A stretch of 64,000 bases of DNA from Ignelater luminosus (taxonomy: Eukaryota > Arthropoda > Insecta > Coleoptera > Elateridae), in the NCBI GenBank assembly GCA_011009095.1, contig VTPC01001753.1, forward strand, positions 272,086 through 336,085, written 5' to 3'. Under the pieces are notes generated by a model, which was not told the DNA's origin, searched no databases, and saw nothing but the letters and a program-made list of their open reading frames with translations. This document shows, piece by piece, positions 23,401 through 35,400 of the stretch (positions within the stretch are counted from its first letter, which is position 1; every line of letters starts with the position of its first letter). A program made the translations under genes and the position numbers.

Positions 23401-26400
23401 AAAGTTCTACAAATTTTTAGAAGTTGTTTATTTTGTAACAAACTATGATATAGGGTGTACTAATGTACTACTAATGAATGAAATAAGGTGTGTACTATTT
23501 TGTGTTTTAACTGTCGTTTTAATTTTGAATGAAAAATGTTAAGTTTTAGCAGTTTTTTTTAAGAATGGAAGTTTTTAACTAATAATCTTAATTTTTATTT
23601 GTGTAAATATCTATACTTAATGTTCATGAGTAAGTGCGAACTGATTTGAAATAAATATGATAAGAATTGCGGAAAATTACTGTTTACTATTGGATTTTGC
23701 TCATGTTTGACTACTTACATGGTCATCTAAAGTTGTTATGCCTTGATTTGACAAATCTAAAATTGTGACAGTTTCATCTTCTTTTTGAATATCCTCTTCT
23801 GCAAAACTGCAAATATTTATAATTGATATTTTAAAATTCGTTGGTTTATTTTTTAAAAGAATAGAAAATAAAGTATCAAAGTTTAGTAAAAAAAAGGTAC
23901 TAATGAGTTATATAATAATTTTGAATTATAGGAGTGGCTTAAAGATTATTAACAACTTCTAATAATATTAGCTTTGTAATTTAAAGTAAACTAATTGTTA
24001 ATAGCATGCAAATAAGAAAATTAAATAATTATACATACCTGATTGTGAAAACAGCCAATAATAGAAGAATTGATCGTAACATTATAATAATTGAAACGTT
24101 AAAGGATCTTTTAGTAATAAATAATACACTTAGGTACTTTGTTACCTGATCATGAGAAATGAGTGGTTGAATACGTGTATACCTATATTTGATAAAGATA
24201 AAATTTATCTTATCTTTTTAACTCAACAGATATATAGAATATATCCCTAATATCCTGACATCATGGGAAAAAACAATTATAAAGCAACTTCTTCGAAAAG
24301 AAAAATAACAGAAGTAGTTGGTCCAGATTGCAAATAAATTAAAATCAATATAGTTTTAGAAAATTTATTTAACATTCAAAGAATATTGATAAAAATTCAT
24401 TATAATAGAAAATTGATTTCATGTTGAACTTGGAACTTTGATATGAAATAAATATAATAATTAAAATATGAAAAACTAATAATTAAATTCTATGAAATTA
24501 ATCACAATTGAAAATTTTATGTGTCATATAACTCAATTTGATCACAAGATTAAGTACGTAGCTTGTGTTTCTCTACACTAGTAATACTTTCGCACTTGAA
24601 TGTTTGCTTTTAAACATTCAAAGGCAATATGTATTATCTCATTAAACAAAACTACTCTACAAGGTTGAGATAAAAAAATATTAATGATTTTACTTGTGTA
24701 TTGTGGCATTACAGCTACCTGATATTAGTTCAACAAAGTTGTAGGCATAGATTAAAAATGTAATTAGACTTGTAAACTTTTATCTTAAATATACATACAT
24801 GTTCTTAATTGAAGTTCTTTTTATACTGAATAGGAACTCATCTTTTAGTTACACGTTCCTTTTTGTGGTAGCAGTGCTAGCAGGGTTGTAAATGATTACA
24901 CTATTTTTTTTAAGAAGGGACTTTTTGGTTTACATAGCTTTTATTTACATGCATACATCTTCTATTTTGTGATGCTGTATAGTGAAACCTTTTAAACTGA
25001 ACACTTAAGGGGAACAAGAATTTTGTCTCATAAATCTTTGTATCGAACGTTAATTAGAAATTGTATCTTGATCTAATAAGTAAATATTTAAATATCATGA
25101 TAATGTTGTTTAGAATCTTTACATTGTATGTTTAGTACAAAGACTTATGGGCCCATGCCTTAGACAGATTGAGTATTGTTACTTACAAGTGGTGACTTTC
25201 TCTGATTTCAACACACAAGCTACAATGAAAGATTAGGTAAAACTAATAAATAACTTAATTCTTACAATAGACTGATGTATACCTAACTTATACAGTGTGC
25301 TGATTAAGTTTGGAACAAATTCAATAACTCGAGAAATATTAGTATTTTGGGAAAAAAACAAACAGGGGTGTAACGATTTAAATTGTTGGGTATCTTTTAA
25401 TATTATATCCAAATCAATGACGTCATCGATATTTTTTTTAAATGGCAACCCCAAAATATTTTTGCAGATTATTATTCTCCATTGAATTGTGTGTACAATG
25501 AGCTTAAAATTTTTCAAATCTGCTTACGCATTTTGGAGATATTTTTTTTTGTTTAAAAAATTTAAAACATTCTAAATGGTATTTCAACTCTTTAAATCTA
25601 GTACGCTTGATTTAAATTAAATTAAAAAATCAAGTTTGCGTTTGTTCATCACAGCCGATCATTATCAGTATTTCTATTCTCCCCTTCTTTGTTAAACGCA
25701 TCGTCCTCTTTTGTTAAGAATTTCAGTATTTACAACAAATAACAATATCGAGATTCAAATAGTAAATGACAGAAATCTAACGAGATGACACAAGGTAAAA
25801 TCAAGTTGATGTGTACTTGATTTTTTAATTGAATTTAAATCAAGCGTACTAGATTTAAAGAGTTGAAATACCATTTAGAATGTTTTAAATTTTCTAAACA
25901 AAAAAAATAATATCTCCGAAAAGCGCTAACAGATTTGAAAAATCTAAAGGTCATTGTACACACAATTCAATGGAGAATAATAATCTGCAAAAATATTTTG
26001 GGGTTGCCATTTAAAAAAAATATCGATGACTTCATTGATTTGTGCATAATATTAAAAGATGCCCAACAATTTAAGTCGTTACACTCTTTTTTGTTTTTTC
26101 CGAAATATTAATATTTCTCGAGTTATTGAATTTGTTCCATACTTAATCAGCACACTGTATAACAGATGCTTATTGTATACTACAGCATGGATATGCATAA
26201 GCTGGAAATACAAAAATTCATAATAGCATACAAAAGGAACAATATTTTACATGAGTGAAAAAGAGATAATGCATAGCTACAATATTTGAGTGGTAACAGT
26301 TGCAGTAATTTAAATATCATAGTTCGTGATCACGTTGTCATGTAGATTTAAAGGTTGTGCAATAAGTAGATAGACGATTTTTAATTTAGATCTGGTAGTT

Positions 26401-29400
26401 AGTTGGCACCGTAGAAACAAGATTTGTATGACGTGTGAATTGACAATCAGTGTAGCATAATAAATTGACATTTGTTGGTATTTATAGTTAGTGTTTTAAA
26501 AATGAAACGTAAGAAAGAGAATTACTAGCTAAAAGAATTATACACTATTATGTCCATTCGGTCAAACCTAAAAAGAATAATACTTTTCACCATTTTGTAA
26601 AAGAAGGTGTTCCAAAATCGACTATTTATAGGGTTATTAAGAGGTTTGAAGCCACTGGAAATGCAAATTATAAATCTCTCCCAGGTCGTCCTACCTCCAC
26701 AGGAAATAAAAAGGTACAGCGTTCAATCTCCAAATTTATTAAAGTGGACCCTTCAATAACCGTTTGTAAATTGGCAAAGAAACTGAAAATCCCGAAGTCG
26801 ACTGTAAGTTACCTTAAAGTAAGGAAAGTAGGTATTAAGGCATACACAAAAAAAATTGCTTGAAATATACTGACTTCCAAGAAGAGAGGATTAAAATAGG
26901 AGCATCTTACATATGGCGTAAAAGTGCAGGTAAAATTATGATTCTAGATGACGAGACCTACGAGACCAGATACCGTGCAGGAAATTTTTTCATTGTAGCA
27001 ATCCTATTGAAGTAGAATATAAAAAAAAAGTTAAGCCAAAATCAAAATTTTACAAAAAATTCCTGATTTGGTAAGCGATTGACCAGTTTGGCAGAACTTC
27101 AAAGCCGTTTATTTCAAAGGGTACTATAAATGCCTCCGTGTATCTTAAAGAATGTCTTTTTAAACTATTAATACCCTTTATTAACAAGCGCAGAGTGATT
27201 GTAAATGAGTGAGGATGGTTTGAATTTGGCGCTACATTTAAATTATTTTCATGTTGGCACTACTTGTTTACTTTTTGCAATCTGTCAAATAATTAAATCT
27301 ATCTTTTTTGAGGTTATATAGTATTGTTTGTTATTATACTTTGCAAACAACACAGATTTGACAGATTGCAAAAAGTAAACAAGTAGTGCCAACATGAAAA
27401 TAATTTAAATGTAGCGCCAAATTCAAACCATCCTCACTCATTTACAATCACTCTGTATTATAATCCACAAGACATTCTTTTCTGGCCCTATTTAGCGACG
27501 GCGCATTACGCCAAAGTAGTTGTTACCTGCCTTGAAGAAAATAACATCAATTTTGTACCTAAAAATAAAAATCCCCCTAATTTGCCCCAAGCACGCCCTA
27601 TTGAACGATATTGGGCTTTATGCAAACGTAGATATTTAAATCTGGAAAAAACTGCAAAAAACCTGGTTTCTTTCAAGAGAATCTGGAAACAGATATCAAG
27701 ATCTGTAGCAGAAGAGAGTGGTAAATCACTTTTTGAAAACAATAGAAAACTGTTATATAGAATTGGAAGAGATGGCATTGATCATATAATGTAACATACA
27801 TTGTAACATTTAATGGTTAAGTTATAAGTATGTAAACTGATTACTGTTGTATCCCTATTAATAAAAAAATTATTGCGATTTGAAAATCGTCTACCTATTT
27901 ATTGGACAAACTTTAATTATTGTAAAGTAATGATTAAATAATGATATAACATACTACAATCACTTAGTTATTTATGCGGCTTGTGTTTCTAACTTAATTG
28001 TTTCCATACCGTTTCCAGAATGTTGATACAAGTTAATGCATTCCTCGATGTTGAAACTAATTCTCTTTGATTGGCTCACTTTTTCTTTATTTATTCAAAA
28101 GTACTAATTGTTTTGACTTATTTCTGGGATTTACTCAGTTTTCACTTTTTCTACTTAAAATTGTCACTTGCATTTTTTCTTCAGATGTTGAAAGTATTAT
28201 AGATTAAACGTAAAAGTTTTCTCAAAATGGAAAATTTCATTAATTTAGCTTGCTTTGGAGAGCGTTACTATGGTCATGGTTATATTTTTACTGTTCTTCT
28301 GCAGCTCAACACTTGACTGCCGGCGGCGAAAAAGTAAATCTGTAACTTTTTCTAACGTTTAAAAAAATAATTGAACTCACTTTTTTTGATTGATATTCTT
28401 GGAAACCCTCATAATAGTAATTTTCGTCAACGGGGGAATCCCATTTAACGCCGGGGGTAAAAAATACAGTTAAAGTTTATTCTCTACCTGAATTTAGATC
28501 CTGGAGTGGGTAAAACTTCTTGCTAGGTTGCCGGCACAGAACACGCGTTGCCGGTATTTCCCGGGGATGTATAATCACAGATTAAATAAGAGTCAGATGT
28601 TTCACTTTGACAAATTTGTGGATTCTACAGAGTGATTGCGATTGATTGAGGATGGTTTGAATTTCGCGCCAAAGTTTTTCACGTGGTAGGTTGACTATAG
28701 TGTGTAAGCGTTCAGGGTCAGCCGGGAGCAGTGTTGTCAGATGTATGCTGTAAACGTGAAATTTTAATAAAAAAATAAAATGAGTTCTTATAGTGTTAAA
28801 GATAACACAAGTGTTAAATCTGGCAACACTGCTCCCGGATAACCCTAAACGCTTACACACTATAGCCAACCTATCACGTGAAAAACTTCGGCGCGAAGTT
28901 CAAACCATCCTCAATCAATTGCAATCACTCTGTATTGCTCTCTCTCAAAGCAACTCTTAGAACTTGCTATTTTGACACGTACTGCGCAAGCAGCACAGCA
29001 TGGCAATGCACTTTTCATAAAACGCACATAAAAGAGTAGGCGTGGTAAACTCTCAGAGCTGCAAATGTAAATGCGTAGAGACAAAAAATGGGAACATTGG
29101 TGGTATAAGGAGTGAAATATCTGACTTATTTAATCTATGGTACAATGCAGATGCGACCCTACATTTCCGACGATTTGTTCGTTTGTGCGCAAACATACAT
29201 TGAAAGATGGGACAATAACACATGTTCCTATTAGTTTGATGTCTAATATTCGGATGTCGCTCGATAAGGCACAAAACTGTCTAGTAAACGCGCGAAGAGA
29301 ATCCGGAAGTAGATAGTAAGTGCCTACCCGCAATTTGCGAAAATTTCCGTGTGACGTGAAACGTAAAACTATACGGTTAAAGGATTTTTTCGTCACATAT

Positions 29401-32400
29401 TGTGGTATGTTCGGGTATTGACTGTTCACGAGGGTTGGTCATGATATTTTTTTTATAAAGTTGTCATATGAAATATATTCAAAAAGTTAAGAAAGAACCA
29501 AACAAACAGCGTACGGTACCGCGAAACTGTTTATTTCACTTTGGTTCAAATGTTTTCTCGTTCCGTAGAAATGTCATTTCGAGTTCTCCCTCGCCTACGT
29601 TTGTACGTTTGACTTTTTCGCAAATTGCGTTATCCGTGACGTACATATAGCTACGTTCTCACAGTACGTCACACGTTTCACGTTATAAAATCGCAAATTC
29701 TCTAATAATAAATAGCAATGATAGGAAATAAAAAATCCACAGGAAAGAGTATATTACAGTTGAACGCATTACATCATTACAATCTTGATTTCATGCGTCA
29801 TTCAACTCGTTCTTATTTTTTAATAGGAATTGTGCGTCAAAAATCAAAATTATCTAAATAAGTGGAATACTTTTGTCGCGGAAATATGAAAAGATACTTA
29901 TTAAGAATTTTATGTTTCGTATCTTATTTCTATTATTTTATCGATTAATAACGAAAGATAGAAACGCTCTTGCTTGAAATGTACACTTCTGTTCAAAAGT
30001 AAAGCGTACTTTTATTTACATGTTGTAAATTAGATTTCTGTTCAAATGGTTTCTACGGTAACCCAAGAAAATATTTTGAAAATTTATCTATTGCTGTCAA
30101 AGCCTATCAAAGTAAAAGTCGTTCGTTAAAATTCAATGTTACCTGGCAACAGACTATAAAAGTCGAGTTTACATTAACGAAATATTGCCCAAATCATTTA
30201 CAGTACGAGCCCCTTGTCATAAGAGTTCGTCCTAATATGGTATTTTAATAAAGATTTTATTGTAATACAGGAGAGACCTGTATGACGTTTTAGTGATACA
30301 TGTTCTAACAAGATGCAGTATTACATTTACAAAAATAATTTTCTTTTTTTGTTCTAACCGTTTCTCTCTTAATAATTTTAATTTTGAAACTATTCAGATG
30401 ATTCTAGCGAAATGATAATAGTTTGGCCTATTTGTTTTAACGACAGATCTTATCGCCTATGGTGTCACCATAACAATTAAACAATTGCTAGTGTTTGTTT
30501 ACTATGTGTTTCTGTCAAACTTGTCGGTACTTGCATATTTTTTGTTGTCTTTCTATTAAAAATGGCTAGGGGAAAGCCGGTACATGAAGAAATTTGTAAA
30601 ATAATTGAAAATTGCTTAAAAGAAGGCCGTTCTTATTGCTATATTGCCAAAACTTTAAAAACTGTAAAGACAATTTCTAGTAATTACGTTCTGCGTGGTT
30701 CTATGAAACGCAAAAGAAAAACTGGTCGACCGCTAACGGTGAACGCGAGAGATTTAAGAACCCTACAGGGCATTATTAAAAAGAACAGAAGAGCATCTGC
30801 ATCAGAATTGTCTGTTTTGTAGGGTAAAGAATTAGGAAGGCGTGTTTTAGTTTCTACTTGCAGTAGGAAAATGAAGAAACTAGGGTACAGCTTTTACAAG
30901 GTAAATCCATATTACGCCATATGCAATATTTACTCCATTATCGTTTTGTACGGCAAAAGAGAAGCCTTTATTGATCAATAAACAAAAGAAAGCTCGTTTG
31001 TTATGGGCTAAGAACCACTTAAATTGAACAAATCAACAATGGGATTCTATTATTTGGAGCGATGAACCTCGTTTTGAAGTTTGTGTCGGCGATAGCAGAA
31101 AGCGAGTTCTTCGAAAACCTGAAGAGACGTATCATCCTTGCCTAGTGAGAAAAGTGAGTATGGTATGGTATGGGGGTGTATGTCTACTCAGGGCTTTGGA
31201 AGTTTGCTATTTATTGATGGTACCGTTGACGCTAAAAAATATAAAACGATCCTAGAAGAACAATTAATGCCATCAATTCCAAAACTTAAAACTAATGAAG
31301 GACACTATATTTTTCAGCAGGATGGCTTTTCATGCCATACTGCTAAAATAATTAAACACTTGCTGCAGGAAAATAGTATTACTCTCATGGAGTGGGTTAG
31401 CAACAGCCCAGATTTATCTCCGATAGAAAACTTAAGGGGTAAAATGAAACGCCAGCTTTGTAATCATCCAGTAAGAACGAAAGAAGAACTGCGCCAGAAA
31501 ATTTTAGAAATATGGAGCCAAATTGTACCTTGTACAGACGCTTCCTTCAAGATTATAAGCTGTAATTCACCAAAAAGGTGATTGCACCCAATGGTAGCAA
31601 ACATTAGGACGAACTATTATGAAGATGTTTTTTTTTGTGAAATGTTAGACAACTTCTGTAAAAATATTAGTTTTACATATAGTTTAAAACACGTTCGTGT
31701 AAATAAATATTCGGTATGTTGATTTAATTTGGTTTGATTAATAAGAAAAAATTAATATACGAGGGCTGTTTGACGGAAGTGTGACATTTCAATAAAGAAC
31801 AGGTTTAGCCTAGATTTTTTTTATTATTTTTCAACATAGTTCCCTTCAAGTGCTACACACTTAGTCCAACGACTTTCCAATTTCTTTAAGCCTTCTGAGA
31901 AATGTTCTTTTGGCAACCTCTTCATTTGATGCGAATTTTTTTCCTGCGAGAGATTTTTTCAAATTCGGAAATAAAAAAAGTCTCTTGGGGCCAGATCCGG
32001 TGAGTATGGTGGATGGGGAAGCAGTTCGTAGCGTAATTGTACCAATTTAGCGGTTGCAATTGCAGATGAATGAGATGGGGCGTTGTCGTAATGAAAGAGC
32101 ACTTTCTTACGTGCCAAATGTGGGCGTTTTTTCTTTAAGATAACATCAAAACAGGTCAATAAATCAGCATAATATTGGCCAGTTATTGTTTTACCCCTTT
32201 CCAAATAGTCAATATGGATTATGCCTTTAGAATCCCAAAAAATAGTCGCCATGACCTTATTAGCCGAGTGACCAATTTTAGTCTTCTTTGGTGCACGTTC
32301 GTCTGGTGATATCCATTGTTTCACTGTTCCTTTGTCTCAGGGGTATGGTGGTGGATCCAGGTTTCGTCAACAGTCACATATCGGCGAAAAAACTCAACTG

Positions 32401-35400
32401 GATTACGTTGTAACATGACCAAACATTGATTTGAAGGTTGAACACGAATTCTCATTTGGTCCACTGTGAGTAATCGCGGTACCCATCTTGCCGATACCTT
32501 TTTAATATACAAATGTTCGTGTAAAATATTATGCACCCGTTCGATTGAGATGCCAACAGCATCAACTATCTCGCGCACTTTCAAACGTCGATCAGCCATT
32601 ACCATATTATGGATTTTGTCAACGATTTCCTTAGTAGTGACCGTTTGTAAGGGCCCGGGGCGTTCACCATCGTCAGTGCTCATACGACCAGTTTTAAATG
32701 AATTAAACCACTTGGAAACCATTCCATGCGATGGAGCAGATTCACCGTAATATTTCCGTAATTTCTCCTCAGTTTCTTTCACTGTTTTTCCACGTAAAAA
32801 ATAATGTTTAATTAAAACACGAAATTCACGTTTTTCCATATTTACAAAATAGCACAAACTTGATTGATTTCTATGACTGCCAAATGTATACTATTTCACA
32901 GATTGACATGAAATTTGGAGGTTAAGCCTCTAAAAGACTGACGTATATGCTAATGTTTTCGATTTACCGATATCAGCGCCATCTAGCGGAAAGTCACGCT
33001 TCCGTCAAACAGCCCTCGTATTTAACAGATTTGAACAGTAGGATGAACAATTATGATGAGGGGCTCGTAGTTGTACGCTTTATTCTTTTGACTAGAAGAG
33101 TACATTTCCACCGATGTCGGCAACACTGCTGAAAAAGGAACATTATCCTTGTATTCAGGAGCAGTAATCAGGCTTATGTACTGCCGCCAGCGAGGAAACA
33201 CTTTTAAAAGTGCTGCCTGAATTGACATTTGCTGTCGATCGTCCAGGAGCCTTTTACCGTCAGCGCTTCTATTTCATTGCTGCTTATTCTTGAACATATG
33301 GAATGATTATGCGCTGCTAGTAATTGCTTGTTTGCTACTGAGCGGCTGTATTGATTAGCTCACTTTAATATTGCATCCATCGCAGATTTGAACAGCAATC
33401 TGCTATTCTCTGCATAAACATCAATTCTGACGCAACTTATACTTGAGTGTGGAACCACACATTGCACACAGGTTGGACCAATCCCTAACCTATTAATTCC
33501 ACGGTCGGTACCTGAGCTTGAGGCTCTTCAGGTCTGAACACTCTACCGCTGCCTAAATTCTCCTCCCGTCCGTCACCGCGTTGACGAGTAGTAGTGATTC
33601 TGAAGAAAACCGTTTTACCCTCAACCTCTCTGTTATATTCAAAAAACACCCACCTACTACAGTTAAAAAATTCCTACGCGCCACTCCAACCCTCCTCCAC
33701 CACCATCAACATGAACTATCAAGCACCACACCGCAAGCACTAAGACAGCAAGACATTATCAATAGCGCCAACAAGACTAATAACAGCTACTACAACATCA
33801 TCATCATTGGTATCGGCAATCCATCAACTCTATCATCTTCAACATCAGAACCAGCCAGAATTCCAACTCCATTCTCAGGGCTACTTTCAAGCATAACCCT
33901 TGTCTTATTACATCAACGAAGTCAACCGATGACAGGAATCTCGCCAATCTACTACACAACTAACTCCATCCCTGCAAACCAACAATCTCTTAATCCTGGG
34001 CGAGCGCCGTGAACAATCAACCAACTGTTCTACATTCCAGGACTAGAAGGCAGTAAAATGTTTAACTGGAAGTTAAGAAATTGAGAGTACCTATTCAAAA
34101 AATAATATTTTCAAATGCATCTTCTTGTTTATAAACTGAAAGTCCTCAATGCACTGTCATTGAATGTTGTTCTCCTAGGATGAGCAATTGCACTGACTAT
34201 TTTCAAGTACAAATCACTCTAGGATTAAATCCTAGCCTACTTGCTACTTGTTCACTTGAAGATGTAAACCCTCATGCATACACCAACTTTAACTTCTGGA
34301 ATTGAATCATAGCATTCTTGGTATTTGTATTTTTCACCATAAGATGTATTTCTGTTGTACTTTTAAAGCACTCACCTGAGAATTTAATCTCAAAGCGAGT
34401 CAAAGCTTTTATTTCTTTCTTGTAGGATCAGTTTTGAAATTGAATGATGAATCTAACATACAGCACACAGTAAGAATGTTTGTAATCTGATTCTTATGCA
34501 TTCTTTTCATATATCTTGGCTGTTATATGAGCAGATGAACACATATATGCTGAAAAGTGACTGCATGAAGAGATGACCAAACCACACAAGCAGCTTTGAA
34601 GGGAATTTTTTTGATGTTTATAAAAAGCTTTTAATTCTTTTGCATCATAACCTCTCATTTCATGTACCCAATATAATAAATTATGCTTCTTGGAATTCCC
34701 ATTATGACAGTGTCTTAACAGTGTAAGATAATTCTTTGTTCTTATGACTATCATGGAATTTGGCGATAATTTTATACAACTGATTTTCACTTAAATCTTC
34801 ATATGTATTAAGAACAAAACTGCATTAACCAAATTTTAAAGATATACAGGGTGATTCTGAAATAAAGGGTATCCTCTTAAAGGTGGATAGCGGTGTGATA
34901 GTACATACATTTGCGATAAAAAAAGGTAGGTAAAAATTGCATAGTTTCCAAGAAAAAGACTTTTGAAATTTAATCGCTAAGCCAAGCCGGTCCTGCTCTC
35001 ATACTTTTACTTAAGTAAAAATTGATAGGGGTTGACTGACCCTCCTTGTCATTGGCAGGTAGCTATTTACATATGTAAGGGTCGGAACATGTTGTCACAA
35101 TCAATCGGTCTTTGACTTTCCTGAGAGTGACAAGGTGTGAAAAAATTTAAAGTGAGCGAGATGTTTTCCACTCGAGAGTTGGCAGACATAACTTTAATGT
35201 ATGGAGAATGTCATTATAATGTAGAAGCGACAAAACGACTGTACGCCGATCGTTTTCCACAACGAAGACAGCCTTCGCGGAATACAATACTGCAAACGAT
35301 ACAACGACTTCGTGATACAGGTAGCACCGTCGCAACATATGAAGGCCGTGGACATTAACGAGCACCACACTTTCTTCAAGCGGAAAAAGATGTATAAGAT

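Larger units (their letters stand above)
26349..27915 (+). mobile_element. Tc1/mariner-type transposon interrupted by a MITE
   Basis: Left end TAAAGGTTGTGCAATAAGTA and right end (reverse complement) TAAAGTTTGTCCAATAAAT, both followed by AG(A/G)TAGACGATTTT. Without the 265-bp insertion at 27191-27455 it is about 1.3 kb, the normal size of this superfamily. It carries a broken transposase on the plus strand. Confidence 0.7.
29982..33102 (+). mobile_element. Tc1-type transposon with long terminal repeats, carrying a mariner insertion
   Basis: Left end TACACTTCTGTTCAAAAGTA and right end (reverse complement) TACTCTTCTAGTCAAAAG, followed in each by AAAGCGTAC. Deeper in both arms, ACGAGCCCC-T-GTCATAA/ATCATAA and GTTCGTCC/GTTCATCC words pair (30205-30240 against 33025-33070; another copy at 31606). 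This is the long-TIR, internal-repeat architecture of many Tc1 elements. Subtracting the mariner at 31760-33018 leaves about 1.86 kb. The transposase inside is broken. Confidence 0.7.

Noticed and set aside
25233..25517. ORFs in both directions in the foldback arm
   Set aside because: They lie in inverted repeat arms and mirror each other; no family match.
32466..32750. Plus-strand ORF within the mariner
   Set aside because: Antisense of the mariner transposase.
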